Positions 1 to 8,108 of a stretch of 64,000 nucleotides of DNA are shown here, piece by piece. Position 1 is the first letter of the stretch. Each line of letters begins with the position of its first letter. Under the pieces are notes generated by a model. That model was not told the origin of the DNA. It worked only from the letters and a program-made list of their open reading frames with translations, and ran no database searches. The position numbers and the translations under genes are program-made. Source of the DNA: Cellulomonas sp. HZM (GTDB lineage: Bacteria > Actinomycetota > Actinomycetes > Actinomycetales > Cellulomonadaceae); contig NZ_JEOE01000004.1 of assembly GCF_000708885.1 (NCBI RefSeq), positions 62,001 through 126,000 on the forward strand. The letters are read 5' to 3'.

Positions 1-912
1 TTCGGCATGGCTGCGCACGACGACAAGCCGGACCTGACGTCGTCGCGCGTGACCCGCGACCAGTGGGAGCAGTGGTCATGGGTGTCGGGCGTGCGTCACG
101 CCGAGCCGCTCGGGGTCGTGACGACGCGCGCCTCGGCGCACGGCACGACCGTCGCCGTCACGGCGCTCGGCGTGCGGGCCGGCTCGATGCTCGCCCCGGG
201 CGGTGCTCCGACCTCGGGCCACGTCGTGCTCACGCAGCGGGGAGCCATGGCTCTCGGGGTCGCGGGCGGCGACGGCCTCGCGATCGACGGCGTGGCGCTG
301 ACGGTCTCACGCGTCGTGGACGACGACCAGCAGCTGGCGCACACGCCGGTCGTCTGGGTGTGGCTCGACGACTGGCAGACGTTCGGTGCACGGGATGGCG
401 ACGGCGGCCCGGTCGCGACGGTCGTCGCGCTCGACACCGACGGGTCCGCCATGCTCCCCGCGGCCGATGCGCGCGTCGGCACGACGACCGTGCCGATCGC
501 CGACGCCCGCAGCGCGGTCTCGTCGTTCACCGCCGAGAACCTGTCGCTCACCACGATGCAGGCGTTCCTCGTCGCGATCTCCGCGCTCATCGTCGGTGCG
601 TTCTTCACCGTGTGGACCATCGGCCGGCAGGGCGACGTGGCCGTGCTCAAGGCCCTCGGCGCCTCGACCCGCTACCTGCTGCGCGACGCGCTGGGCCAGG
701 CGGCGCTCGTCCTCGTCGGCGCGGTGGCCGTGGGCACGGCGCTGGCGGCCGCGGCCGGCTCTGCGCTCGCGGACGTGATGCCCGTCCTCGTGTCACCCGC
801 GACCACCGTCGCGCCCGCGGCCCTGCTCGTCGTCGTCGGGCTCGTCGGAGCCGCCGCGGCCATCGCCCGCATCACCCGTACCGACCCGCATGCGGCGCTC
901 GCCGCCAGATGA
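1..912 (+). CDS. ABC exporter permease, FtsX/MacB type, HrtB-like (5' end cut by window edge)
   Basis: Membrane subunit of an ABC efflux system. The frame is open from base 1; the mirror copy (59117-60196) shows that the first 56 residues are missing here. Visible in this copy are a long extracytoplasmic domain (about residues 60-230 of the full protein) and three C-terminal membrane segments, with a conserved R-Q-G-x-(x)-A-V-L-K-A-L-G-A-S segment typical of FtsX-family permeases between the first two of them. The ABC ATPase begins 11 nt downstream. Length (359 aa in full) and the single N-terminal plus three C-terminal TM arrangement fit HrtB haem-exporter permeases. Assignment to haem is inferred from the neighbouring two-component system; another hydrophobic substrate is possible. 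Confidence 0.85.
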   Translation, partial: FGMAAHDDKPDLTSSRVTRDQWEQWSWVSGVRHAEPLGVVTTRASAHGTTVAVTALGVRAGSMLAPGGAPTSGHVVLTQRGAMALGVAGGDGLAIDGVALTVSRVVDDDQQLAHTPVVWVWLDDWQTFGARDGDGGPVATVVALDTDGSAMLPAADARVGTTTVPIADARSAVSSFTAENLSLTTMQAFLVAISALIVGAFFTVWTIGRQGDVAVLKALGASTRYLLRDALGQAALVLVGAVAVGTALAAAAGSALADVMPVLVSPATTVAPAALLVVVGLVGAAAAIARITRTDPHAALAAR

Positions 913-923
913 GAGGCGCACCG

Positions 924-1613
924 ATGGACCTGCACCTGAACGACCTCACCCTCGTCTACCCCGACGGCGACGCGGTGCTCACCGCGGTGGACGGTGTCAC
1001 CCTCCACGTGCCGGCCGGCACGACGACCGCCCTGCTCGGCCCTTCGGGCGCCGGGAAGTCGAGCCTGCTCGCCGTCGCGGCGGGGCTCACCCGCCCGACC
1101 TCCGGGAACGTCGCGTTCGGGGAGCAGGTCGTGCTGACGTCGAGCACGAGCCGGGCCGACGCGACACGTGTGCGCCTCGAGCGGGTCGGCATCGTCTTCC
1201 AGGCTCCCCAGCTCATCGCCTCGCTCACGGCGCTCGAGCAGATCGAGCTGCACGCCCACCTGGGTGGCCGACGTCCGGCGAGCGTCCGTGACGAGGCCAT
1301 GCAGCTGCTCGACGCCGTCGGTCTCGCGGAACAGGCCCATCGCCGGCCGGCGCACCTGTCCGGCGGTCAGCGCCAGCGGATCGCGATCGCGCGCGCGCTC
1401 GTCGGCCGGCCGGACGTGCTGCTCGTGGACGAACCGACGTCCGCGCTGGACCACGATCGCGGCACGCTCGTCGTCGAGCTGCTGACGAGCCTTGCGCACG
1501 AGCTCGGCGCAGCGACCCTGCTGATCTCGCACGACGCGTCGACGCTCGGATCGGTCGACGCGACCGTACGGATCGTCGACGGGCGCCTCGCGGAGGCGGA
1601 CTCCTTGGTGTGA
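924..1613 (+). CDS. ABC transporter ATP-binding protein, HrtA-like
   Basis: ATPase that powers the upstream permease. The 229-aa protein has Walker A GPSGAGKSS, a Q-loop (VFQAPQ), signature LSGGQRQR, Walker B VLLVDEP and switch-loop LISHD, all in the expected order, so it should be catalytically competent. The start at 924 has GAGAGG 7 nt upstream; an ATG at 909 overlapping the permease stop would add five residues. Size and order (permease then ATPase) match HrtBA/MacB-type exporters of the DevA/LolD class. A GNAT gene follows in convergent orientation after 20 nt, too short for an obvious terminator. Confidence 0.92.
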   Translation: MDLHLNDLTLVYPDGDAVLTAVDGVTLHVPAGTTTALLGPSGAGKSSLLAVAAGLTRPTSGNVAFGEQVVLTSSTSRADATRVRLERVGIVFQAPQLIASLTALEQIELHAHLGGRRPASVRDEAMQLLDAVGLAEQAHRRPAHLSGGQRQRIAIARALVGRPDVLLVDEPTSALDHDRGTLVVELLTSLAHELGAATLLISHDASTLGSVDATVRIVDGRLAEADSLV

Positions 1614-1633
1614 CGGTTCTGGCCCGGGCTCGG

Positions 1634-2137
1634 TCAGACCTCGCGGAGCATCGTGTCGGAGTCTCCGTTGCGACCGACGACGACGAACCCGTGCCGCTCG
1701 TACAGCCTGCGCGCGCCGGTGTTGCCGTCCTCCACGCTCAGGCTCAGCGCGCGCCACCCGAGCTCGCGTGCGAGGTCGATGCAGCCGACGAGCAGCGCGC
1801 AGCCGATCCCGCGTCCGCGGTGGGTCGCCGCGACGCCGAGCCCGAGCTCCGGGACGTCGTCCGCCACGTACCCGTACCCGGGCTCGCTCGCCGGCAGCGC
1901 GCGTGCCCAGACGGCTCCGACGGCGGGGGAGTCGTGCGGGTCGTCGTGCCCGTCGTCGTCCAAGGCCACCAACCCGAGGTCCCCGGGCCGCATCCACCCG
2001 CCGAGGTACCGCGCGGTGTGGCTGTCGGAGACCACCTCGTCACGCGTGAAGCGCGCGGTGCCGTCCCAGTTGAACGCCTCGAGAAGCATGTCGTGGAGCA
2101 GGTCGAGGTCGTCCGTCGTCGCCCGGCGCAGGTGCAT
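1634..2137 (-). CDS. GNAT family N-acetyltransferase
   Basis: Predicted acetyl-CoA-dependent acyltransferase of 167 aa; the acceptor is unknown. The acetyl-CoA binding motif A is clear (GVAATHRGRGIGCALL, with RGRGIG), followed by the usual N-T-G-A-R-R-L-Y-E-R-H-G-F motif B segment (N, A-R-x-L-Y, GF). The N-terminus MHLRRATTDDLDLL is typical of the fold. It lies 9 nt downstream of the beta-helix gene stop in the same direction, has no convincing Shine-Dalgarno sequence, and is probably translated from the same transcript by coupling. Confidence 0.9.
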   Translation of the reverse strand: MHLRRATTDDLDLLHDMLLEAFNWDGTARFTRDEVVSDSHTARYLGGWMRPGDLGLVALDDDGHDDPHDSPAVGAVWARALPASEPGYGYVADDVPELGLGVAATHRGRGIGCALLVGCIDLARELGWRALSLSVEDGNTGARRLYERHGFVVVGRNGDSDTMLREV

Positions 2138-2146
2138 GGCGTCGGG

Positions 2147-3175
2147 TCAGGTGATCGTCGAGCCGGAGCGGACGAACGCCTTGCCAAGGAAGAAGATGCT
2201 GTGCGCCTTGCCGGTCCAGAAGCTCGCGCCGGTGTTCTTCGTGATCGTCGAGTGCGTGATCTTCAGCGTGCCGGTCCGGTCGTTGCTCACGTAGAAGACG
2301 CCCGGGCCGCCCTCGGGGGAGCGGTTGCGCTGGATCGTCGTGCGGTCGACCGTCACGGACTGCTTGGTCCCGTCGAAGTACACCGCGCCGCCGTTGCCGC
2401 CCTTGCCCGACGAGGCTCCGCTGCCCGTCGCGACGTTGTCGGTCAGGGTGCTCCCGCGCAGCAGCATCGGTGCCTGCAGCGAGGAGACCGCGCCACCGTT
2501 CGCGCAGCGGTTGCGCACGAAGGTCGAGTCGAGCAGGCGCGCGGTCACGCGCTGGCCGACGAGGCGCACCGCCCCGCCGCCCGCGTCGGAGTCGCGCTTG
2601 ACGCACCGGTTGTCGCGGAACGTCACGTGCTGCACGGTCAGGCGGCCACCCCGCATCGCGATCGCCCCGCCGCCCCGCAGGTCGTCGAGCCGGTGGCCCT
2701 TCCAGGTGGGTGCCTTGCTGGCGTCACCCTTCTGCATGACGAGGTCCTTCACGACGACGTGCGGCGTCTTCTGCCTGTCGCAGTGCGCGTCGAGCCAGCC
2801 GAACCGCTCCTCGCACGCGTTGGCGTACAGGATCGGCCGCTTGCCCGCGCCGGAGAGCGTGACCTTGCCGCCGCCGTCGAGCACCAGCTTCTCGACCACC
2901 TTCGCCGAGCGGTCCTGCCACGGGTGCTTGCAGGTGGTGGTGTTGCAGACGACGAGCGTGCGGTCGAGCGTGATCGTCACCGGCTTGCTCCCGCACCGGA
3001 ACCTCACGGTGCCGCCGCGCTGGACCGCCTTGGCCAGCGCGGCCGGCGTGCAGGACTTCGCGGTGCCCTTGCCGACGTACGTGACGTCGGCCGTCGGCGC
3101 GGCGGCGGTCGCAGCGGACGTCGACGCCAGCGCGGTCACGACGAGCGCGGCGATCCAGGCGAGGCGACGAAGCAT
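2147..3175 (-). CDS. Secreted right-handed beta-helix repeat protein
   Basis: 342 aa with an N-terminal signal peptide (MLRRLAWIAALVVTALAST, cleavage likely after the A-x-A about residue 24-26). The mature part has repeated G-G-A-[VI] and F/V-R-N-R-C or D-N-R/V rungs typical of polymorphic-outer-membrane-protein/pectate-lyase-like beta-helices, with at least eight cysteines that could staple the helix outside the cell. No lyase catalytic residues can be identified, so enzymatic function is not claimed. The start is ATG 3175: a TACCGT box ends 6 nt before it and there is no Shine-Dalgarno sequence, so the mRNA is probably leaderless. The GNAT gene follows 9 nt later. Confidence 0.85.
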   Translation of the reverse strand: MLRRLAWIAALVVTALASTSAATAAAPTADVTYVGKGTAKSCTPAALAKAVQRGGTVRFRCGSKPVTITLDRTLVVCNTTTCKHPWQDRSAKVVEKLVLDGGGKVTLSGAGKRPILYANACEERFGWLDAHCDRQKTPHVVVKDLVMQKGDASKAPTWKGHRLDDLRGGGAIAMRGGRLTVQHVTFRDNRCVKRDSDAGGGAVRLVGQRVTARLLDSTFVRNRCANGGAVSSLQAPMLLRGSTLTDNVATGSGASSGKGGNGGAVYFDGTKQSVTVDRTTIQRNRSPEGGPGVFYVSNDRTGTLKITHSTITKNTGASFWTGKAHSIFFLGKAFVRSGSTIT

Positions 3176-3213
3176 GAGCGCACGGTAGCGCGCACCGGCC
3201 CGACGACCGCTAC

Positions 3214-3711
3214 CTACGTGACGAGCCCGGCGACCCGCAGGATCTCGTCGACCACGCGCGCGACCGGCGCGGTGGCGTCGATCGCGACGCCGACCGGCAC
3301 GGTCTCCTTCGTCGAGTGCCACCGCGCGATGAGCGCACGGTCGGTCGGGACGCCGTCGCGCCACTCGTCGTCCGGCCGCGCGTCGAGCCGTCGGTGCAGC
3401 GTGTCCAGGTCGACCTCGAGCACGAAGACGCCGTCGAACGCGTCGACGAACTGCGAGAGGTTCCGCGACCCGCCGCAGAAGAAGGTGACCGCCTCGTCGT
3501 GGTCCGCGACGAGCGCTCGGACCTTCGCGGCGTCCCACACGTGGTCGTCGCGGCCGCTCGTCTCGAACGGCTCGCCCGTGCGCGCGTCGCCCGCGTACGC
3601 CAGCTCGCGGTCGCCGTGCACGGCGTGGAAGCCGCGTCGCTGCAGCTCGTCGGCCACGGTCGTCTTGCCCGTGCCCGACAGCCCTTCGACGAGGTAGTTG
3701 GCCCGGCCCAC
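3214..3711 (-). CDS. Small P-loop nucleotide kinase-like protein
   Basis: 165 aa. Walker A (EGLSGTGKTT) is at the N-terminus, followed by an adenylate/shikimate-kinase-like layout with a D-R-E-L segment, an aspartate-rich strand (VFVLEVDLD) and an R-rich lid-like stretch (LHRRLDARPDDEWR). It is presumably a cytosolic kinase of a small metabolite or nucleoside; the substrate cannot be read from sequence. GTG 3711 is preferred to the upstream ATG because a TAGTCT -10 box ends 7 nt before it, the spacing of leaderless actinobacterial genes. It is divergent from the PPOX gene at 3789. Confidence 0.8.
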   Translation of the reverse strand: MGRANYLVEGLSGTGKTTVADELQRRGFHAVHGDRELAYAGDARTGEPFETSGRDDHVWDAAKVRALVADHDEAVTFFCGGSRNLSQFVDAFDGVFVLEVDLDTLHRRLDARPDDEWRDGVPTDRALIARWHSTKETVPVGVAIDATAPVARVVDEILRVAGLVT

Positions 3712-3788
3712 GTGCGGGAGACTAGCGCGCAGGCGGAGCCATGCTCTCGCCGGTGCACGCACGTCGGGCACGACGAGAGGACACCACG

Positions 3789-4199
3789 ATGCCCAGGCCA
3801 CCGCTCCCGCCCGACGTCGCCGCGCTGCTCGCGCGCCCCAACCCGGCCGTCATGGCGACGATCCACCCCGCCGGCCACCCGGTGACGGTGGCCACGTGGT
3901 ACCTGCTCGAGGACGACGGTCGGGTGCTGCTCAACCTCGACGCAGAGCGAGCCCGGCTCGAGCACCTGAGGAGGGACCCGCACGTCTCGCTCACCGCGCT
4001 CGCGGAGGGCGACTGGTACACGCACGTGAGCGTGCAGGGGCGGGTCGTCGAGATCCGCGACGACGTCGACCTGGTCGACATCGACCGGCTCTCGGACCGC
4101 TACGGCGGGCGGCCGTACCCGGTGCGTGACCGGGCGCGGGTCAGCGTGCTCGTGGAGATCGACCACTGGCACGGGTGGGGTGCGGCGCGCTCGTCCTGA
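3789..4199 (+). CDS. PPOX-class flavin/F420-dependent oxidoreductase
   Basis: 136 aa split-barrel protein of the pyridoxamine-phosphate-oxidase-like superfamily. The N-terminal pattern N-P-A-V-M-A-T-I-H-P-x-G-x-P-x-x-x-x-x-W and the later L-L-N-L-D-A-E-R-x-R-x-x-x-L-x-x-D-P-x-V-S-L match the small actinobacterial PPOX family that binds F420 or FMN at a dimer interface. The start at 3789 has GAGAGG 8 nt upstream. It is followed convergently by a membrane-protein gene. The cofactor (F420 versus FMN) is not decidable here. Confidence 0.85.
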   Translation: MPRPPLPPDVAALLARPNPAVMATIHPAGHPVTVATWYLLEDDGRVLLNLDAERARLEHLRRDPHVSLTALAEGDWYTHVSVQGRVVEIRDDVDLVDIDRLSDRYGGRPYPVRDRARVSVLVEIDHWHGWGAARSS

Positions 4200-4214
4200 G
4201 CGGTCGAGACGGTG

Positions 4215-4239
4215 GTCGGCGCCCGAGGCGCGGGCCGAC
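4215..4239. terminator. Possible bidirectional terminator between convergent genes
   Basis: GTCGGC (4215-4220) pairs with GCCGAC (4234-4239) in the 44-nt gap between the convergent PPOX and membrane-protein genes. The stem is short and there is no T-run, so support is weak. Confidence 0.3.
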
Positions 4240-4243
4240 GGGC

Positions 4244-5587
4244 TCAGGCCCAGGAGAAGGCGGGCGGGAACACCAGCACGACGACCGCGGCCCAGGCGGC
4301 GTAGACCGGCAGGTAGCGGGTCTGCCAGCGTTCGACGGCGTCGAACGTGCCGCGCCCGCGCAGGAACCGCCACAGCAGCCACCCGGTGCCCACGAGGTGC
4401 ACGCACAGCACCACGTCGAGCCCGAAGGCGGCGAGCTTGTTGGCCGTCCAGCCGGCGTCCGCGATCCTCGTGACCATCGCGGTCAGCGCGAGCACGTTGA
4501 CGGCGAGGGCGACCACGACGAGCACCAGCTGGAGCCGGTCGAACAGCCGTGCCGGGGCGAGGGGGTCGCGCGCGCTGATCGAGTACAGCAGCAGCCCGAG
4601 CACCAGCAGCAGCATGGCGTCCATGAGGGTCAGCAGGTCGCGGTCGACGGTGGCGAGCGGGGCGCCTGCGAGCAGCGCGACGAACGTGGCGGCCAGCAGC
4701 ACGATCGTCAGCGGGGTGAACACCCTGGTCAGGACGGGTGCCATGTTCTCCACCACGCTCTTCTTCGCCTCGACCAGCCAGGCCGCCACGAAGAACGCTC
4801 CGGGTACCGCGAACGGCATGAGCCAGGTCTGCACGAAGGTCGAGACGTCGATGTCCACCGCGCCGAAGGTCGCGAACAGCAGGGCCAGCAGCACGCCGCC
4901 GCCCAGCGCGATCAGCGCGAAGTAGACGACGAGCTCGCCCGTGAACCGCACGAAGTCCATCCGTTGCTCGTGCTCGCGCCAGCGCCCGCCGGCGTAGGCG
5001 ACGCCGAGCAGCAGCCACAGGAGCACCGGCAGGTGCGCGGCGGCCAGCACGAGTGTCGTCGCCGGTGCGTCGGGCACGTCGACGAAGGGGTACAGGTTCA
5101 CGGCCAGGGCGACGGCTGCCGTGAGGCCGACGAGGGTCGCGACGACCAGGCGGGACGGCCGCCGCGACCACGCGAAGTACGCCGCGAGGAACGGGAGGAC
5201 CGCGAAGCCGACGTCGAGACCGAATCGTGCCCCGTCGCCCAGCGCGAGCAGCGCCTTGACCGCGATGCCGGCGCACACGGCGAGCGCGACGAGCACACCG
5301 AGGTCGCGCCAGCGGCGGTCGTTCGTGGTCGCCTGCGGCACGAGCACGAGCTGCTTCCACAGTCGCTCCGAGTGCTCGCGGGCGAACTCGCGCGAGACGT
5401 CGTCGAGGTTGCCCATGCGCCGCACGGCCACGAGGAACGCCTCGTCGTCGTCGAGACCTCCCGCCCGCAGGTCGGCGACCCGGCCACGCAGGTTGTCCTC
5501 GAGCTCCGCGGCGTCGTCGGCCGTGATGGCCCTGCGCCGCAGCACCCAGTCGCGCCACTGGCCGATCTGGTCCTCGAGGTCGCTCAT
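4244..5587 (-). CDS. Polytopic membrane protein paired with PadR
   Basis: 447 aa. Residues 1-75 are soluble and resemble the 'permease prefix' region found in proteins co-encoded with PadR regulators (L-x-x-x-I-x-x-W-R-x-W, then an E-L-x-D-N-L-x-x-x-V-x-D-L segment and D-E-A-F-L-V-A-V-R-R-x-G). After about residue 90 there are roughly ten hydrophobic segments with short polar loops. No transporter signature is recognised. The start ATG 5587 overlaps the PadR stop (ATGA), so the two genes are translationally coupled, and the regulator probably responds to or controls this protein's substrate or lipid stress. The pairing is seen; the function is unknown. Confidence 0.85.
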   Translation of the reverse strand: MSDLEDQIGQWRDWVLRRRAITADDAAELEDNLRGRVADLRAGGLDDDEAFLVAVRRMGNLDDVSREFAREHSERLWKQLVLVPQATTNDRRWRDLGVLVALAVCAGIAVKALLALGDGARFGLDVGFAVLPFLAAYFAWSRRPSRLVVATLVGLTAAVALAVNLYPFVDVPDAPATTLVLAAAHLPVLLWLLLGVAYAGGRWREHEQRMDFVRFTGELVVYFALIALGGGVLLALLFATFGAVDIDVSTFVQTWLMPFAVPGAFFVAAWLVEAKKSVVENMAPVLTRVFTPLTIVLLAATFVALLAGAPLATVDRDLLTLMDAMLLLVLGLLLYSISARDPLAPARLFDRLQLVLVVVALAVNVLALTAMVTRIADAGWTANKLAAFGLDVVLCVHLVGTGWLLWRFLRGRGTFDAVERWQTRYLPVYAAWAAVVVLVFPPAFSWA

Positions 5588-5940
5588 GCCCACGCCCCCG
5601 CCGCGTCGGGGCCCTGCAGCGTGCTCCACACCTGACGGAGCGCGTCGGCGACGACGTCCCACTGGGCCTGGCGCTGCCCCAGGGTGTCCCGGCCGGCGGC
5701 GGTCAGCGCGTAGTGCTTGCGCCTGCGGCCCGCCTCGGCGTCCCAGCGTGCGCTGACCCAGCCGTTGCGCTCGAGGCGGTGGAGCAGGGGGTAGAGCATG
5801 CCGTCGGTCCACTGCATCTGGCCGTCGGAGAGCTCGGCGACCCTCTTGAGGATCGCGTAGCCGTGCAGGTCGCCGTCGGCGAGGATGCCGAGCACCAGCG
5901 GTGTGGCCGACGCCGCCACCAGGTCCTTGTCGATGTGCAT
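5584..5940 (-). CDS. PadR-family transcriptional repressor
   Basis: 118-aa winged-helix regulator with the PadR core: L-x-I-L-x-x-G-x-L-H-G-Y-A-I at the first helices, then D-G-M-L-Y-P-L-L-H-R-L-E-x-x-G-W-V recognition helix and wing, R-R-R-K-H-Y-x-L-T and a C-terminal dimerisation helix. PadR proteins usually repress their own operon and are released by a small ligand. GGAGC lies about 6 nt before the ATG. An operator-like palindrome sits between the -35 and -10 of its promoter, so autoregulation is likely. Confidence 0.93.
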   Translation of the reverse strand: MHIDKDLVAASATPLVLGILADGDLHGYAILKRVAELSDGQMQWTDGMLYPLLHRLERNGWVSARWDAEAGRRRKHYALTAAGRDTLGQRQAQWDVVADALRQVWSTLQGPDAAGAWA

Positions 5941-5961
5941 GTGCTGCTCCGATGCCTTGAG

Positions 5962-5991
5962 GTACTAGGGATGGTACCCCTAGATCTGCAA
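5962..5991 (-). promoter_or_regulatory. padR promoter with embedded operator
   Basis: On the minus strand TTGCAG (5986-5991), an 18-nt spacer and TAGTAC (5962-5967) form a plausible sigma-70-type promoter. The palindrome CTAGGG-N7-CCCTAG (5965-5983) fills the spacer and -10 region, where a bound dimer would block polymerase. The operator role is inferred from position. Confidence 0.6.
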
Positions 5992-6035
5992 GTGGTCGTC
6001 AGCAGTACACCATGGCCTGTATTCAGCAATCGATG

Positions 6036-6041
6036 TACTGT
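6036..6041 (+). promoter_or_regulatory. Leaderless -10 box of the CmtR-like gene
   Basis: TACTGT ends 8 nt before ATG 6050 and there is no Shine-Dalgarno sequence, consistent with transcription starting at or next to the start codon. No strong -35 is seen. Confidence 0.5.
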
Positions 6042-6049
6042 CCGACGTC

Positions 6050-6382
6050 ATGGAGACCGCGACCCTGACGCACACGGCAGCTCTCGTCCGGCTGGGGCAC
6101 GCGATGTCGGACGGCACCCGCGCGCGGATCCTGCTCGCACTGCGGGAGGCGCCCGCGTACCCGTCCGACCTCGCGGACGCGCTCGGCGTCTCGCGCCAGG
6201 TGATGTCCAACCAGCTCGCGTGCCTGCGCGGGTGCGGCCTGGTCGAACCCATCCCGGACGGGCGGCGGACGTGGTACCGCCTCGCGGACCCCCACCTCAC
6301 GCAGGCGCTCAACGACATGCTCCAGCTCGTCCTCGTCGTCGACCCGGAGTGCTGCGGGCCCGACTGTGCGTGCGGCCGATGA
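6050..6382 (+). CDS. cmtR: CmtR-like Cd(II)/Pb(II)-sensing ArsR-family repressor
   Basis: 110-aa winged-helix metal sensor. The recognition helix carries the motif [13 protein letters not shown] with Cys58 and Cys62, equivalent to the Cys57/Cys61 pair of Mycobacterium tuberculosis CmtR, and the tail [11 protein letters not shown] gives Cys101/102/106/108 near the position of CmtR Cys102. This is family knowledge applied to residues seen here. Metal binding should release DNA and induce the operon. The stop overlaps the start of the downstream transporter (ATGA), so the pair forms an operon divergent from padR. The richer Cys tail than CmtR could broaden metal range. Confidence 0.88.
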   Translation: METATLTHTAALVRLGHAMSDGTRARILLALREAPAYPSDLADALGVSRQVMSNQLACLRGCGLVEPIPDGRRTWYRLADPHLTQALNDMLQLVLVVDPECCGPDCACGR

Positions 6383-7071
6383 GCGCCCTGTCCATCGGGC
6401 CGCGACCGCTCGACACCGAGCGACGCCGGGTCCTGGAGCGCCGGATCCGGTGGGTCGTCGGCGCGACGATCAGCTACAACGTCGTCGAGGCGGTCGTCGC
6501 CCTGGCGTCCGGCACCGCGGCGTCGTCCACGGCTCTCGTGGCGTTCGGGCTCGACTCCGTGGTCGAGGTGCTCTCCGCGGTCGCGGTCGCGTGGCAGTTC
6601 GCCGCGCCCGCCCCCGAGACACGCGAACGCGCCGCGTTGCGCACGATCGCGCTCTCGTTCTTCGGCCTTGCGGCCTTCGTCGCCGCCGACGCCGGCAGGT
6701 CGCTGCTCGGCGCTCGCCAACCGGACCACTCGACGGTCGGGATCGCGCTGGCGGCCGTCTCCTTGGCCGTCATGCCCGGGCTGTCGTGGTTCGAGCGCCG
6801 GACCGGACGCGAGCTGGGCTCCGCCTCCGCGGTCGCGGACTCCCACCAGACCCTCATCTGCTCCTACCTGTCCGCGGTCCTGCTGGTCGGTCTCGTGCTC
6901 GACAGCGCGATGGGCTGGTGGTGGGCCGACCCGGTGGCTGCGCTGGTCATCGCCGCGTTCGCGGTCCGGGAGGCGATCGAGGCCTGGCGCGGCGACGCCT
7001 GCTGCGCCCCCGCGTCGGCCCTCGTCGACCCCGCGGCCTGCCGGGACGACTGTTGCCGTCCCGGCGAGTAG
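6379..7071 (+). CDS. CDF-like cation efflux protein with cysteine-rich tail
   Basis: 230 aa with six predicted membrane helices and almost no cytoplasmic C-terminal domain. Metal-site candidates are F-G-L-D-S-V-V-E in helix 2 and A-D-S-H-Q-T in helix 5, which correspond in place to the D-x-x-x-D and H-x-x-x-D pairs of classical cation diffusion facilitators but differ in sequence. The last 30 residues are Cys-rich (CCAPAS...AACRDDCC), as is the tail of the coupled CmtR regulator. It is likely a heavy-metal (Cd, Pb or Zn) exporter in the cytoplasmic membrane. It overlaps cmtR by 4 nt. Confidence 0.85.
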   Translation: MSALSIGPRPLDTERRRVLERRIRWVVGATISYNVVEAVVALASGTAASSTALVAFGLDSVVEVLSAVAVAWQFAAPAPETRERAALRTIALSFFGLAAFVAADAGRSLLGARQPDHSTVGIALAAVSLAVMPGLSWFERRTGRELGSASAVADSHQTLICSYLSAVLLVGLVLDSAMGWWWADPVAALVIAAFAVREAIEAWRGDACCAPASALVDPAACRDDCCRPGE

Positions 7072-7151
7072 GGCGCGCGCCGCACCGCACGCCCGCCCGG
7101 CGCGCCTGGGGGACACTGGAGGACAAGCTGTCGCCTGACGAGGAGTTCACC

Positions 7152-8078
7152 GTGCCGCAGGGAGTTGTCCGCTGGTTCGACGCCGAACGGGGGTTCGGGT
7201 TCCTGGACCTCGGTGAGGGTGCCGACGACCTGTTCGTGCACGCGTCGGAGGTCGTCGGCGACGACGGCCCCCGCGTGCTCCGCGAGGGCCAGGAGGTCGA
7301 GTTCGAGGTCGGCGAGGGCGACCGCGGCCCGCAGGCGCGCAACGTGCGCGTGACCGGCGACGTCGCGTCCGACGCACCGCTCGGCGTGCTCGGGACCGTC
7401 GCCTGGTACGAGTCGACCAAGGGGTACGGCTTCGTCATCCCCGACGACGGCCGGCCGCAGATCTTCGTCCACAGCTCCGCGATCGTCGGCGGCGGGGTGA
7501 TCCGGGACGGACAGCGGGTCGCGTTCCTCGTCGTCGATGGCGAGAAGGGCCCGCAGGCCGACCACCTGCTGCCGCTGGCCGCCCGCGTCGAGGCGCCCGA
7601 CGGCGCCGACGGGACCGTGACGTTCTTCGATGCCGACAAGGGGTTCGGCTTCATCTCGCCCGACGGCGGCGGCGAGGACGTGTTCGTGCACGTCCGGTCC
7701 CTGCTCGGGGGGCTGCGCGAGCTGTCCGAGGGCGACCGCGTCGCGTTCGAGTCCGCGCCCGGCGAGCGCGGCCCGCAGGCCCGGGACGTGTCCCTCGTCG
7801 GCGGCGCGCCTCGACGGTCCGCACCTGCGGCCGCGCGCGGCCGCTCCGACCGCGCCCGCCCCACCGCTGGCGCCGCGCGCGGCGGCCTGGGCGTCGTCGC
7901 GCGCTACGACGCGGACCGCGGGTTCGGCTTCATCACGCCCGACGACGGTGGCGACGACCTGTTCGTGCACGTCTCCGTGGTCCGGGGCGACGAGGTGCTG
8001 GAGGAAGGCGACCGCGTCCGCTTCGCGGTGCGCCAGAGCGACCGGGGACCCCAGGCGGACCGCGTCGAGCTGGTGTGA
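7152..8078 (+). CDS. Protein of four tandem cold-shock domains
   Basis: 308 aa consisting almost wholly of cold-shock OB-folds: about residues 3-67, 78-141, 152-216 and 245-308. Each has an RNP1-like motif (RGFGF 13-17, KGYGF 90-94, KGFGF 163-167, RGFGF 256-260) and an RNP2 motif (DLFVH, QIFVH, DVFVH, DLFVH), then a conserved [RK]GPQA[RD] end. A basic Arg/Ala-rich linker (about 221-243) precedes domain 4. Ordinary bacterial Csp proteins have one domain of about 65-70 aa. It presumably binds single-stranded RNA or DNA cooperatively. GTG 7152 is chosen because AGGAG lies 6 nt upstream and the domain begins at once. Cytosolic, probably monocistronic. Confidence 0.93.
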   Translation: MPQGVVRWFDAERGFGFLDLGEGADDLFVHASEVVGDDGPRVLREGQEVEFEVGEGDRGPQARNVRVTGDVASDAPLGVLGTVAWYESTKGYGFVIPDDGRPQIFVHSSAIVGGGVIRDGQRVAFLVVDGEKGPQADHLLPLAARVEAPDGADGTVTFFDADKGFGFISPDGGGEDVFVHVRSLLGGLRELSEGDRVAFESAPGERGPQARDVSLVGGAPRRSAPAAARGRSDRARPTAGAARGGLGVVARYDADRGFGFITPDDGGDDLFVHVSVVRGDEVLEEGDRVRFAVRQSDRGPQADRVELV

Positions 8079-8108
8079 CGCTGGGCTCGCACGGGGCGGC
8101 TCCCGACG

